From Paenibacillus vini (lineage in GTDB: Bacteria; Bacillota; Bacilli; Paenibacillales; Paenibacillaceae): a stretch of DNA of 64,000 nt. The stretch is from positions 217,850 to 281,849 of the forward strand of contig NZ_BOSL01000006.1 in the NCBI RefSeq assembly GCF_018403325.1, read 5' to 3'. Each line of letters begins with the position of its first letter. The first letter of the stretch is position 1. Of this stretch, positions 26,306-35,219 are shown in pieces. A model generated the notes under the pieces. It saw only the letters and a program-made list of their open reading frames with translations. It was not told the origin of the DNA and did not search any database. The translations under genes and the position numbers were made by a program.

Positions 26306-26806
26306 TTGTCTTATACAATTAGACCTTTATCTCAAAATGATATCCCTTTTATGTGGGAAATGCTGTATGAATCCTTATTTGTTCCGGAAGGCCAGGAACC
26401 TTTTAATAAAGAGATCTTAAAGGATCCCCTCATTTCCAAGTATGTTGAAGGCTGGGGGCGGGAAGGAGATTTTGGATTTATCGCGACTAATAAGGACGGT
26501 AAGCCGATAGGGTCGATCACAGCACGTAACTTCAATGAAAGTAATAAAGGATTTGGATATATAGATGCGGATGTACCGGAGTTAGGAATGGCACTGCTGG
26601 AGGATTACAGAGGTAAAGGAATAGGTAAAGCATTACTGGAACATTTATTTAATGAAGCGAAGCAGAGGGGAATAAAGAGACTGTCCTTAAGTGTCGATCC
26701 AGGCAATGTGGCCGCTGTGAAACTGTACCAACGATTTGGATTTGAAGATGTAGGAATGGTTGGAACATCCATAACTATGGTGGCGCGCGTAAACGGGGGG
26801 AGATAG
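26306..26806 (+). CDS. GNAT family N-acetyltransferase
   Basis: A 166-residue GNAT protein. The acetyl-CoA site reads LGMALLEDYRGKGIGKALLE and the C-terminal motif LSVDPGNVAAVKLYQRFGFE. The start is TTG 26306 behind TAGGGGG. The substrate is unknown. The next gene follows directly. Confidence 0.87.
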   Translation: MSYTIRPLSQNDIPFMWEMLYESLFVPEGQEPFNKEILKDPLISKYVEGWGREGDFGFIATNKDGKPIGSITARNFNESNKGFGYIDADVPELGMALLEDYRGKGIGKALLEHLFNEAKQRGIKRLSLSVDPGNVAAVKLYQRFGFEDVGMVGTSITMVARVNGGR

Positions 26807-26808
26807 TC

Positions 26809-27099
26809 ATGAAATTGAAGTTGCGATTTTTTCTCGAATCCATCATTGTGTCAGTAACCTTGTTGCTATTTTATTATGGCTTTCAGATGTTTCGAGGATT
26901 ATTGCTTACAAAAAATTATGAACCTGCCATAGTACTAAGTCATGAAACAAATGATCAACTTCAATCGAGCGTTTCTTTTGGGTCGATCTACGAGTATGAG
27001 TGGGTAGTTGGATTAGTAAGTTTTGTGCTGATGTCAGTAGTCTATTATGGGGTTCGAAACGGGATGTATCGTTTTATACAGGCAGGCAGACGAAACTAG
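26809..27099 (+). CDS. small two-helix membrane protein, unknown
   Basis: A 96-residue protein with helices at about 8-27 and 62-82 and an outer loop between them. It starts two bases after the GNAT stop, so it is probably translated from the same message. Family not recognised. Confidence 0.55.
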   Translation: MKLKLRFFLESIIVSVTLLLFYYGFQMFRGLLLTKNYEPAIVLSHETNDQLQSSVSFGSIYEYEWVVGLVSFVLMSVVYYGVRNGMYRFIQAGRRN

Positions 27100-27117
27100 A
27101 AAAGGGATGGTTATAAA

Positions 27118-27441
27118 ATGTTGTTCATCGGAATGGTTATCGGAGCCATTATTTTATTTCTATCCTTTTATATTGTAGGTCCATATGGAGCGGGCATCTT
27201 CCTTATTGTCTTATTCGGACTGGTATTCAGCACGTATCAGAAAAATAAAGAGATCTATGAAGACGTGAAAATAATAAGAGAAAAACTGGGACTCTTGCGC
27301 GAAGAGGAGAAATTTCAACAAGAAATCGAAATGAACCAAAAAGAATACGATAACAACAAAGACGAACCAAAGTTTATTTCCAAATTAGATGAAGAGATCG
27401 AGGAAGAATTAGTAAAGTATATGAAAGAGAATAAAGAGTAA
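27118..27441 (+). CDS. small membrane protein with acidic coiled-coil tail
   Basis: A 107-residue protein. Two hydrophobic helices (about 3-20 and 23-39) are followed by a highly charged helix-forming tail (KEIYEDVKIIREKLGLLREE...) likely to form a coiled coil in the cytoplasm. The layout resembles small Bacillales proteins annotated as hypothetical. An AAAAGGGATGG site precedes ATG. Confidence 0.6.
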   Translation: MLFIGMVIGAIILFLSFYIVGPYGAGIFLIVLFGLVFSTYQKNKEIYEDVKIIREKLGLLREEEKFQQEIEMNQKEYDNNKDEPKFISKLDEEIEEELVKYMKENKE

Positions 27442-27459
27442 GGAATGTGGGAGGACAAC

Positions 27460-27825
27460 ATGAATATCACTACAGTTTCTAAGAACGGTGTGGAAATAGC
27501 TTCAGTTCATAGCGATGAAATATTAATTAGCGATGTTCAATCTGCTTTGGATCTTATAGCGACGGTAAGCTATGAAGTTGGATGTCATCGAATTATTTTA
27601 CAGAAGTCTGTCGTTAGTGAGGAGTTCTTTGATTTGAAAACGCGACTTGCCGGAGATATCATTCAGAAGTTCATTAACTATCAAGCTAAAATTGTCATTG
27701 TTGGTGACTTCTCCGTGTATTCAAGCAAGAGTCTTAGGGATTTCATATACGAGAGCAATAAAGGAAAAGATTTATTCTTCTTACCCAATGAAGAGCAGGC
27801 TATCGACAAATTGAGCTTAGTTTAG
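27460..27825 (+). CDS. DUF4180 domain protein
   Basis: A 121-residue protein of the DUF4180 group: ISDVQSALDLIATVSYEVGC, IILQKSVVSEEFFDLKTRLA and KIVIVGDFSVYSSKSLRDFI are the recognisable blocks. The fold and length are those of SpoIIAA/STAS-like or regulator partner domains; function is unknown. GGGAGG sits before ATG 27460. Confidence 0.78.
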   Translation: MNITTVSKNGVEIASVHSDEILISDVQSALDLIATVSYEVGCHRIILQKSVVSEEFFDLKTRLAGDIIQKFINYQAKIVIVGDFSVYSSKSLRDFIYESNKGKDLFFLPNEEQAIDKLSLV

Positions 27826-27873
27826 TTGAAGTTATCATCTTATCGCTCAAGGCGGGGAAGAGAGTGGATACCC

Positions 27874-28764
27874 ATGACCAAAAAAATAGTATTAGCCGGC
27901 GGCACCGGGTTTGTCGGAAAATATCTCGAAGAAAAGTTTCAGAATTCCGGGTACGAAGTGATCCTCATTTCAAGGAAAGAAGGTCATGTTTCTTGGAATA
28001 ATCAAGCGGGAATTTTAGAAGCAATCGATAATTCGGAAATGTTGATCAATCTTGCGGGAAAATCCGTGAACTGTCGTTATAATGCGAAGAACAAGGAAGA
28101 GATTTTTAATTCCAGAACAGAGACAACCCGAATACTCGGAGACGCCATTCTGGAGTGTGAAAATCCGCCCAGCCTTTGGATTAATTCCAGTACGGCAACG
28201 ATTTATAGACATGCTGAAGATAGACCCATGACCGAAGAAGGCGGGGACATCGGATCCGGTTTTTCGGTTGATGTGGCTAAAGCATGGGAGAAGTCCTTCT
28301 TTGCTTTTACGTTGCCAGAAACAAGGAAGGTCGCTCTAAGGATGGCTATTGTATTAGGGAAGGACGGGGGTGTCATTCCGACCTACAAGAACTTAGTCAG
28401 ATTTGGACTCGGAGGGATTCAAGGTTCAGGGAATCAAAAATTCAGTTGGATTCATATAGAAGATCTATATCAGATTATTCTCTTTTTTAGAGAGAAGAAA
28501 GAGCTGAGCGGGGTCTTTAATTGTTCTTCTCCTAATCCGGTAACCAATCGTGAGTTAATGAGTCATTTGCGAAAAGCATTGAATACGAAAATCGGATTGC
28601 CTTCACCAAAATGGATGCTAGAAATGGGAGCTATCTTAATTAATACAGAAACTGAATTAATTTTAAAGAGCCGTTGGGTTATTCCGGAACGCTTAGAAAA
28701 AGCAGGTTATAAATTTAAATATAGCAGCCTTGATGAGGCGCTCCGGCAAATATTTACGAAATAA
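27874..28764 (+). CDS. TIGR01777-type NAD-dependent epimerase-like protein
   Basis: A 296-residue short-chain-dehydrogenase-fold protein. The nucleotide-binding motif is AGGTGFVGKYL at the N-terminus, followed by NLAGKSVNCRYN and INSSTATIYRHAED. The C-terminal DUF1731-type segment contains PSPKWMLEMGA. This family (YfcH-like) has no agreed substrate. ATG 27874 is chosen because the longer frame upstream has no ribosome binding site. Confidence 0.85.
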   Translation: MTKKIVLAGGTGFVGKYLEEKFQNSGYEVILISRKEGHVSWNNQAGILEAIDNSEMLINLAGKSVNCRYNAKNKEEIFNSRTETTRILGDAILECENPPSLWINSSTATIYRHAEDRPMTEEGGDIGSGFSVDVAKAWEKSFFAFTLPETRKVALRMAIVLGKDGGVIPTYKNLVRFGLGGIQGSGNQKFSWIHIEDLYQIILFFREKKELSGVFNCSSPNPVTNRELMSHLRKALNTKIGLPSPKWMLEMGAILINTETELILKSRWVIPERLEKAGYKFKYSSLDEALRQIFTK

Positions 28765-28786
28765 AGAAACTATGGGGGCGGCGAGT

Positions 28787-29347
28787 ATGAAGTTTGTAAT
28801 TATTTTTGGGCCGCAGGCCGTGGGGAAAATGACGGTTGGACAAAGCTTGGCGGCAATGACCGGCTTTAAGCTTTTTCATAACCATATGTCCATTGATTTT
28901 GTATCGCAGTTTTTTGATTACGGCACGCCTGCCGGCAAACGATTAGTAGGCATGATTCGCCATGGGATTTTTGAAGAGGTATCCAAAAGCGATTTGGATG
29001 GCCTTATATTTACTTATGTTTGGGGATTTGATCTTCAAGAGGATTGGAATTATGTCGAACAAATCTCGGAGATCTTTGAAGCTAAAGGCGGGACCGTCTA
29101 TTTGGTAGAGCTCGAAGCCGACTATGAAGAACGCTTAAGGCGAAACAAAACGGAGAACCGTCTGCGAAACAAACCAACGAAGAGAGACACCGAAAAATCG
29201 GAAAGAGATCTGATTCACTCATATGAAAAACACCGACTGAATTCGAATGCGGGTGAAATCAAAAGTGAAAATTACTTGAAAATAAATAATACAAGCTTGG
29301 AACCCGAGATGACTGCTAAAATGATAAAAGAATATTTTAACTTTTAG
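28787..29347 (+). CDS. P-loop AAA-type small kinase-like protein
   Basis: A 187-residue P-loop protein. The phosphate-binding loop is GPQAVGKMT, with Met where most proteins have Ser/Thr and Thr directly after; this GKMT form is a feature of a known group of shikimate-kinase-like proteins. FHNHMSIDFV and a basic lid RNKTENRLRNKPTKRDTEK follow. It probably phosphorylates a small molecule. The start chosen is ATG 28787; longer in-frame starts overlap the epimerase gene. Confidence 0.78.
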   Translation: MKFVIIFGPQAVGKMTVGQSLAAMTGFKLFHNHMSIDFVSQFFDYGTPAGKRLVGMIRHGIFEEVSKSDLDGLIFTYVWGFDLQEDWNYVEQISEIFEAKGGTVYLVELEADYEERLRRNKTENRLRNKPTKRDTEKSERDLIHSYEKHRLNSNAGEIKSENYLKINNTSLEPEMTAKMIKEYFNF

Positions 29348-29354
29348 TCTTTAG

Positions 29355-29414
29355 CATATCGCCGCGGTCATTGTGCTGGTTCTTGGCGTTATTATGGTTT
29401 ATTTTTGGATTTAA
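29355..29414 (+). pseudogene. possible 3' remnant of a membrane protein gene
   Basis: Between the kinase-like gene and the next GNAT gene, one frame reads HIAAVIVLVLGVIMVYFWI and then TAA, a perfect transmembrane helix with no start codon and a stop just before it. It looks like the tail of a lost gene. It is short and could be chance. Confidence 0.2.
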
Positions 29415-29443
29415 CAATGCGACCTTATTAAGGAGGGATAATC

Positions 29444-29998
29444 ATGGTTATCGAAGAGGTTTACGGGAATCTCCCCGTATTGGAAACGGAAAGACTGATA
29501 TTGCGCAAGCTTAGACCGGAAGATGAGGATGCTGTGTTTGAATATTGTTCCGATGCAGAAATTTCGAAATACACGGTATGGAGCTCTCATCAGTCTATAG
29601 AAGATACAAGAGGGTTTTTGAATTTTGTATTCGATAAATATCAACAAAATACGGTCGCACCATGGGGAGTGGAGGATAAGGCGTCGGGCCGGATTATTGG
29701 GACAACCGGTTATATTACATGGGATACCCATAATTCAAAGGCGGAAATCGGTTATGCCTTAGCGCGGACACATTGGGGAAAAGGGTATATGTCGGAGGCG
29801 GTAAAAAGCGTAATCGACTTCGGATTTGATGTGATGAAACTGGTCCGGATCGAGGCTAGATGCCACCCAAACAATACCGGATCGAGCAGAGTAATGGAGA
29901 AGTCCGGTATGACATTCGAAGGAATATTGCGGAAGCATATTTTGGTTAAGGGAGTCCACGAAGACGTTAAGATGTATTCTATTCTCTCCGAGGAGTGA
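29444..29998 (+). CDS. RimJ/RimL-type GNAT N-acetyltransferase
   Basis: A 184-residue GNAT protein of the ribosomal-protein-acetylase-like branch: LETERLILRKLRPEDEDAVF at the N-terminus, YALARTHWGKGYMSEAVKSV at the acetyl-CoA site, and CHPNNTGSSRVMEKSGMTFE at the C-terminal motif. AAGGAGGGA precedes ATG. The HAD gene starts four bases after its stop. Confidence 0.88.
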   Translation: MVIEEVYGNLPVLETERLILRKLRPEDEDAVFEYCSDAEISKYTVWSSHQSIEDTRGFLNFVFDKYQQNTVAPWGVEDKASGRIIGTTGYITWDTHNSKAEIGYALARTHWGKGYMSEAVKSVIDFGFDVMKLVRIEARCHPNNTGSSRVMEKSGMTFEGILRKHILVKGVHEDVKMYSILSEE

Positions 29999-30002
29999 TT
30001 AC

Positions 30003-30701
30003 ATGGCTTTTAAAGCCGTATTTCTAGACTTCTACGGTACACTGGTTCATGAAGACGAGGAGATTATCCCGCTCATTTGCGATGAAATCAGAGCAAGCAG
30101 TTCTGTTTCCTGCGAAAACGGACATATTGGCGGGTATTGGTGGCAGCGGTTTTCGAGTATTTTCAGGCAGAGCTATGGGGATTCATTCCTTCCTCAGCGG
30201 GAAATCGGGATTCGATCCTTAACTGATACAATCAACAACTTTCAGGCGAATGGAGTGGCCGAACAGCTCATCCAGAAGCAGTTTGACCATTGGATCAAGC
30301 CGGAGATTTACGAAGATACAATACCGTTTTTGCAATTCCTTCAGGAGACCCCGGTGTATATACTTTCTAATATTGATACCGAGGACATTAAGGAGGCCAT
30401 CGCCTACCATGAGCTTCGGGTGACCGGGGTCATTACAAGTGAAGACGTGAGAGCCTATAAGCCCAGACCGGAGTTGTTTGAGGAAGGATTGCGAAGAAGC
30501 GGGTTAAGCGCGAAGGATGTTATACATATCGGGGATTCGCTCTCAAGCGATGTGGAAGGGGCTCAGAACCTTGGCATTGCGACAGTATGGCTTAACCGGT
30601 TAAACAAGCGGATACCGGAGAATATCAAGCCGGATTTTATTTGCAAAGATTTGAATGAAGTAAGAAACCGGGTGTTTAAGGAATTTAGCCCCCTTCACTA
30701 A
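30003..30701 (+). CDS. HAD-superfamily hydrolase
   Basis: A 232-residue HAD protein with LDFYGTLVHED (motif I, with Tyr after the first Asp-Phe as in the haloacid-dehalogenase branch), LSNIDTED (motif II), KPRPELF (motif III) and GDSLSSDVEGA (motif IV). A helical cap lies between I and II. Substrate unknown. The ribosome binding site overlaps the end of the GNAT gene (GAGGAGTGA). Confidence 0.87.
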   Translation: MAFKAVFLDFYGTLVHEDEEIIPLICDEIRASSSVSCENGHIGGYWWQRFSSIFRQSYGDSFLPQREIGIRSLTDTINNFQANGVAEQLIQKQFDHWIKPEIYEDTIPFLQFLQETPVYILSNIDTEDIKEAIAYHELRVTGVITSEDVRAYKPRPELFEEGLRRSGLSAKDVIHIGDSLSSDVEGAQNLGIATVWLNRLNKRIPENIKPDFICKDLNEVRNRVFKEFSPLH

Positions 30702-30717
30702 AGTTAAGAGGTGTCTT

Positions 30718-31173
30718 ATGTCATATCATATCAGAGTCAGGCCAACCGCTTTAATTATCGAAAATGCACAGGTTTTGCTTATTGAATACAGCGATGATCA
30801 CGGGGTGCATTATAATCTTCCCGGCGGCGGAGCGGAACCTGGCGAGACCCTTGTTGACGGTGTACTAAGAGAGTTATATGAAGAGACGATGGCGGAAGCT
30901 GAAGTCGGTCCTTTGGCATTCGTTTACGAGTTTGCGCCCCATAAGCAATCCGGTGACTATCAATCGGAGATTCACACTTTAAATATAGTGTTTGAGTGTT
31001 TTCTTAAGGAGGGTTCCACTCCCAAGCTTCCCGATACACCGGACCCCGATCAGACGGCGGTAAAATGGATTCCTATAGCCGACTTGAACTCCATCATTCT
31101 ATACCCCAACATTAAAGATCACATCAAACGCTATATCCAGGAACGAAAAAATATAGAGATCATCGAGGACTAG
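30718..31173 (+). CDS. NUDIX hydrolase
   Basis: A 151-residue NUDIX enzyme. The box reads GGGAEPGETLVDGVLRELYE followed by ET, which satisfies G-x5-E-x7-R-E-x-x-E-E. It hydrolyses a nucleoside diphosphate linked to another moiety; substrate unknown. AGAGGTG precedes ATG, 16 bases after the HAD stop. Confidence 0.88.
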   Translation: MSYHIRVRPTALIIENAQVLLIEYSDDHGVHYNLPGGGAEPGETLVDGVLRELYEETMAEAEVGPLAFVYEFAPHKQSGDYQSEIHTLNIVFECFLKEGSTPKLPDTPDPDQTAVKWIPIADLNSIILYPNIKDHIKRYIQERKNIEIIED

Positions 31174-31412
31174 GCAACACGGAGCCGGTTCCGCCGGATT
31201 TTTTGAGAAAATATTTTGAAGCGCTGGAACAGAAGTATGGATTTAACCCGAAAGTCATAAGAACCGATTATGCATTTGATTCAGCCGAGCAAGCGGAGCA
31301 GTTATGCCGTGATTTTTTCGGGGATGAGTTGGGTGATGTAATCAGGGAAGAGAAAACGAATATCGTTCCCGAGTGTACCGGGATTTGGTGGCGGAACGCT
31401 CTAAAAGGCTGA
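31174..31412 (+). pseudogene. 3' remnant of a SAM-dependent methyltransferase gene
   Basis: Immediately after the NUDIX stop, a frame reads EPVPPDFLRKYFEALEQKYG and, later, VPECTGIWWRNALKG before TGA at about 31410. This is the C-terminal quarter of a class I methyltransferase with the family's ending P-E-C-T-G-I-W-W. The Rossmann part with the SAM motif is absent, so a deletion joined the NUDIX gene to this tail. A TTG at 31203 could still express 69 residues, but these would not be active. Confidence 0.65.
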
Positions 31413-31511
31413 CACAAGCAGCAGCTCCGGGGAATTCTAACATTAACTTTCAATAATACAGCTTATAGAAACGCAAAAATCGGACCGCCTAGAGCGCAAG
31501 TGGAGGACATC

Positions 31512-32288
31512 ATGGAATCAAACGAAAAGAACAAGCAAGCATGGGATACGGGGGCTTTCGAGGCATGGATCAAGAGATTCGGAACCCCGGGTGAAGCCGC
31601 TCAAAAACTGCAGACCAACCCGCAAAAGAAAATCGGCGAAATCTATCCCTATTTTGGAGAGGTAGCCGGCAAGAAAATGATCAATTTACTAGGTTCCAAT
31701 GGAATGAAGGCCGTTGCCCTATCGCTGCTTGGCGCAAACGTCACGGTTGTGGATTTTTCCGCCGACAACGAAAAATATGCGAAGGAATTGGCGGAAGCGG
31801 CTGGCACTCAAATCCGCTATATCCAATCCGATGTATTGCAGTTGCCGCAGAATGAACTTACGTCAGAATATGATGTCGTGTTCATGGAAAAGGGAGTTCT
31901 CCACTATTTCCTGGACCTTCAGCCGCTGTTCGAGGTGGTTGCCAAGCTCTTAAAACCGGGAGGTCGTTTCGTATTACAGGATTTCCACCCGGTAACGACG
32001 AAGTTGATCTCATCCAGAGGAACTACCGCCAACATTAGAAAACATAAAGTAACCGGCAATTACTTTGACGATTCGGTCGTCGAACGTGAGGTGGCTTATT
32101 CGAAATATAGTGATGAGGATTCCGCCAAGAAGGTTTACCAGAGATATTGGACTTTGGGGGAAGTCATTACTTCGATTGCTACTACGGGGCTATTTATAAA
32201 GGAATTAAGGGAGCTGCCCAACCTGTCTTCGGAAGTGTTCGATGCCGGCATCCCCAAGAGTTTTATTGTTGTTGCAGAAAAGCTTTAA
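31512..32288 (+). CDS. class I SAM-dependent methyltransferase
   Basis: A 258-residue methyltransferase. Motif I appears as INLLGSNGMKAVALSLLGA (a G-x-N-G variant of G-x-G-x-G), the acidic end of beta 2 as VVDFS, motif II as DVVFMEKGVLHYF and motif III as LLKPGGRFVLQDFHP. Acceptor unknown. GTGGAGG sits six bases before ATG 31512. Confidence 0.85.
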   Translation: MESNEKNKQAWDTGAFEAWIKRFGTPGEAAQKLQTNPQKKIGEIYPYFGEVAGKKMINLLGSNGMKAVALSLLGANVTVVDFSADNEKYAKELAEAAGTQIRYIQSDVLQLPQNELTSEYDVVFMEKGVLHYFLDLQPLFEVVAKLLKPGGRFVLQDFHPVTTKLISSRGTTANIRKHKVTGNYFDDSVVEREVAYSKYSDEDSAKKVYQRYWTLGEVITSIATTGLFIKELRELPNLSSEVFDAGIPKSFIVVAEKL

Positions 32289-32307
32289 GGATTTGAAGGA
32301 GCCAGGT

Positions 32308-32907
32308 ATGGATAACAAGCATTTTAGAATTGAATGTAAGGACATCGTATTAATCGAGTTCAGAGCCGAGGATTTTGAAGAAATGCAGCGTCTGACCTGG
32401 CAGCCGGAAATCTATGAATTTTTACCTGATTGGAATGTTGCCCCGGAACAACGGAAGGAATGGCTGATTAACTATGAAATTCCTGAGAACCAACGTTTTT
32501 TGGAATCGGTGGCTAACGGGGGACGGATCGGTGATTTGCGCCTTCGCCTGGGTATTATTTTAAAAGAGACAGGGGAATTCATCGGTTGGTGCTGTACCGG
32601 CCCTAAAGACGAATTGCCTGAGCCGAACAGAGAGATTATGTATGCGATATCGAAGGACTACCGCGGCAAGGGTTACACGACGCAAGCGGCCCAAGGACTC
32701 ATCCGGTATTTATTCGAGAATACGGAAGTCGAGGTACTGAATGCTTTGGCGCTCACCGAAAATCTGCCCTCCAACAAGGTGATTTTGAAATGCGGATTTA
32801 AGCAGATCAACGATATCATAATAGACGAGGAGCAGTACCATTTATACAAACTTCACAAAAGCGACTGGGTAAGCAGACTGCAGGGGAAAGAAGTCAGCCT
32901 TACATAA
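32308..32907 (+). CDS. RimJ/RimL-type GNAT N-acetyltransferase
   Basis: A 199-residue GNAT protein. YAISKDYRGKGYTTQAAQGL is the acetyl-CoA site and ALTENLPSNKVILKCGFKQI the C-terminal motif. GAAGGAGCC precedes ATG 32308. The longer frame upstream overlaps the methyltransferase gene and lacks a ribosome binding site. Confidence 0.86.
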   Translation: MDNKHFRIECKDIVLIEFRAEDFEEMQRLTWQPEIYEFLPDWNVAPEQRKEWLINYEIPENQRFLESVANGGRIGDLRLRLGIILKETGEFIGWCCTGPKDELPEPNREIMYAISKDYRGKGYTTQAAQGLIRYLFENTEVEVLNALALTENLPSNKVILKCGFKQINDIIIDEEQYHLYKLHKSDWVSRLQGKEVSLT

Positions 32908-32930
32908 AATCGCAAGGGGGTATGCCTGCT

Positions 32931-33272
32931 TTGGAGAGAAGGATTGTAAAAAGCGGAATTTATAGTTTTATACTCGGCCTGTTAATCGGAATCGTTTTTT
33001 TGAAAGATACTGAAGTGATCCGATACGACGGGTCCACGGTTAAAGAAATCGTTCAGCTTCCAGTAAGAGTGTACCTGTTTAAGCTGCTTCGGTTCTCGTC
33101 CGTTTTATCGCTGGTTTCTATGGTGGTTGCCTGGATATCGGGTTACTTTGTGATTACCGGAGAAAAGACGAAGTTCAGCGTTCTTGTGAAAAGTTACTTT
33201 AAAGCTTTGATTCTTGGCTTGCTGATTATCCTTGTAGCTGTCTTTATTCAATCTTTGCTGTATCGCAATTGA
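32931..33272 (+). CDS. three-helix membrane protein, unknown
   Basis: About 113 residues with hydrophobic helices near 10-25, 52-75 and 88-110. An outer segment after helix 1 contains DTEVIRYDGSTVKEIVQLP. TTG 32931 is spaced correctly from AAGGGGG (32913-32919); ATG 32922 is only two bases from it and less likely. Family not recognised. Confidence 0.55.
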   Translation: MERRIVKSGIYSFILGLLIGIVFLKDTEVIRYDGSTVKEIVQLPVRVYLFKLLRFSSVLSLVSMVVAWISGYFVITGEKTKFSVLVKSYFKALILGLLIILVAVFIQSLLYRN

Positions 33273-33303
33273 TCGAACGATACGACTCTCATGAGGAGTG
33301 ATC

Positions 33304-33813
33304 ATGTTAATGAAAGATATCGAAGCATTGTTTCAAGAATTGTTCCCTGAGCGCATGAACAGTAAAACATTGCGATTAAAGAGGGCTTTACAGGAGCATT
33401 TGCTAAATTCGATCAAAGAGCTGTCCAAGCAAGGAATTTCCCCGGACAAAGCATTGGAAATGACTTTGAAGAAGCTCGGAGGCATAGATAAAGTAAGGAA
33501 GCAAATCAAGAAATCTAACCGAAAATGGCCTCTTCTTACGTCCCCTTACGTAGTGATTACCATTTCCTTGCTGCTGGGTTATCCACTGGTTCTCTTGATC
33601 GTCTTCGGAATATTTATAATCTCAAACTTTTCTTTAATCCTCTTGCTTCCCTTGCTAATCGGCGTAGGCATGTTTATGTCTAAAGTGTATGTTGCGGTGT
33701 TCGAGATCCAATCAAACCGGTTTGGCACGTCTCTCGAGCTTAATAACGCGTCTGTATTGGCTGGCGCAGGATTGAAGTATAAGGAACCGGAGATACAGGA
33801 CGAACACAGATGA
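33304..33813 (+). CDS. HAAS-domain-like membrane protein
   Basis: A 169-residue protein. The N-terminal 70 residues (LRLKRALQEHLLNSIKELSK, DKALEMTLKKLGGIDKVRKQ) resemble the helical HAAS/permease-prefix domain that in Firmicutes often pairs with PadR regulators or precedes membrane segments. Two or three helices follow (about 85-125). GAGGAG lies before ATG 33304. No PadR gene adjoins it. Confidence 0.6.
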   Translation: MLMKDIEALFQELFPERMNSKTLRLKRALQEHLLNSIKELSKQGISPDKALEMTLKKLGGIDKVRKQIKKSNRKWPLLTSPYVVITISLLLGYPLVLLIVFGIFIISNFSLILLLPLLIGVGMFMSKVYVAVFEIQSNRFGTSLELNNASVLAGAGLKYKEPEIQDEHR

Positions 33814-33873
33814 TAAAACATGATGGTTCACTGGGCAACGTTTGTCTTATTATTAATTAAAAGAATTCGTGAG

Positions 33874-33929
33874 AAACCGCCTGTGGCGGGAAGGCCGCAG
33901 CCTTTCCTCTGGCCGAGGCGGTTTTTTTC
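33874..33929 (+). terminator. terminator
   Basis: AAACCGCCT pairs with AGGCGGTTT, enclosing an inner GGCC-rich arm, followed by seven T. It separates the preceding genes from the GNAT pair. Confidence 0.82.
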
Positions 33930-34051
33930 GTTGGTTTCTTTTAACAAAAAAATCTCTTGAATTCATGCCGGATACAGGATATGGTCTTGATAAATAAACC
34001 TAGGCTGGAAAAAATCTTTAATTTTAATCTTATTAACCGAAGGGGGATTAC

Positions 34052-34573
34052 ATGGAAATCCGACTATCTGTCATATCGAATAGTGATCAAGAAAGATTCT
34101 TCAATCTCTTTAATTTATATCTATATGAATTATCCCAGTTTACCGGGGAAGATGTTCGTGAGGACGGAAGCTTCGATCAAGGCAATAACCATCTATACTT
34201 GGAGAAGCAAGCGCTTCATCCTTATTTGATTCGGGCCGATGACCGGATCGCCGGATTCGTGCTGGTATGTTCGCCACCCTACACCCCTGAGGGAGTGGAG
34301 TTTTCGATTCAGGAATTATTCCTGCTAAAAAAGTTCAGGGGTCTGAACTTGGCGGCTGAGGCGGTAAACGAAGTATTCAAGATGCACCCGGGCATCTATC
34401 ATGTGGAGCAGCTAGCTAATAATCAGCCGGCCGTTCGTTTTTGGAAAAAGCTGTACGCTGATCTGAATATTCAATTTACCGAAGAACGGGACTTGATTAA
34501 AATCGACGGGCTTCCGGGGGAACATGAGATATTGTCTCAAACCTTCTCAGTAGCCGGAGTAAGAGTTCAATAA
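34052..34573 (+). CDS. GNAT-like acetyltransferase
   Basis: A 173-residue protein with the GNAT strand/loop SIQELFLLKKFRGLNLAAEA, where the usual R-G-x-G-I-G is replaced by RGLNLAA, and a C-terminal NNQPAVRFWKKLYADL motif. The acetyl-CoA loop is thus atypical. The N-terminal region FNLFNLYLYELSQFTGED recalls a recurring GNAT subfamily. CGAAGGGGG precedes ATG. Confidence 0.75.
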   Translation: MEIRLSVISNSDQERFFNLFNLYLYELSQFTGEDVREDGSFDQGNNHLYLEKQALHPYLIRADDRIAGFVLVCSPPYTPEGVEFSIQELFLLKKFRGLNLAAEAVNEVFKMHPGIYHVEQLANNQPAVRFWKKLYADLNIQFTEERDLIKIDGLPGEHEILSQTFSVAGVRVQ

Positions 34574-34599
34574 TAACTTCTGTGGAAAGGAAGATGTGT

Positions 34600-35163
34600 A
34601 TGGGATGGTTTGAACCTATCAAAATCGTGGATAAATACAATCAAATCATTGAGATCAGAACGGCGGTCGGTGCGGATGCCGAGGTGATCCTCGCTTATAA
34701 TCGAGCGATCCTTTCATCCGAATCTTCTTACTTGCTCACCGTACCGGAAGAATATGATATGACGGTCGAGATGGAACGGGAATGGATAGAAGAAACTTTG
34801 AACAAAGAAAACAGCCTCATTTTGATCGCCGAGGAGCATGGAAAAGTCGTCGGTTTTCTTGATTTCCACAGCGGGAATAAACTGAGGATCTCCCATACCG
34901 GATATTTCGGTATGAGCGTTCGCAGCGATTACCAGGGAGGCGGCATCGGAAAAGCCCTGCTGCAGGCGCTCATTGATTGGGCGGAAAAACATCGTCAAAT
35001 CGAAAAAATTACCCTCGAGGTATTCGCCAATAACAGCAAGGCGATAGAATTATATCGCAAAATGGGTTTTGTGCAGGAGAGCCTGATGCGTAAACAAATC
35101 AAATTGCAAGATGGAAAATATGTAGATGTCATTGGCATGGGGCTGCTGCTCAATCCATCCTGA
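34600..35163 (+). CDS. GNAT family N-acetyltransferase
   Basis: A 187-residue GNAT protein with FGMSVRSDYQGGGIGKALLQ at the acetyl-CoA site and EVFANNSKAIELYRKMGFVQ near the end, typical of the YkkB/PhnO-like branch. ATG 34600 is preceded by AAAGGAAG. It follows another GNAT gene by 26 bases, so two acetylase genes probably share a transcript. Confidence 0.88.
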   Translation: MGWFEPIKIVDKYNQIIEIRTAVGADAEVILAYNRAILSSESSYLLTVPEEYDMTVEMEREWIEETLNKENSLILIAEEHGKVVGFLDFHSGNKLRISHTGYFGMSVRSDYQGGGIGKALLQALIDWAEKHRQIEKITLEVFANNSKAIELYRKMGFVQESLMRKQIKLQDGKYVDVIGMGLLLNPS

Positions 35164-35219
35164 AATGGGATGATCAAGCTTGATGTCAGCGGAAAAATCG
35201 TTTCATAGGAGGGACAGTA

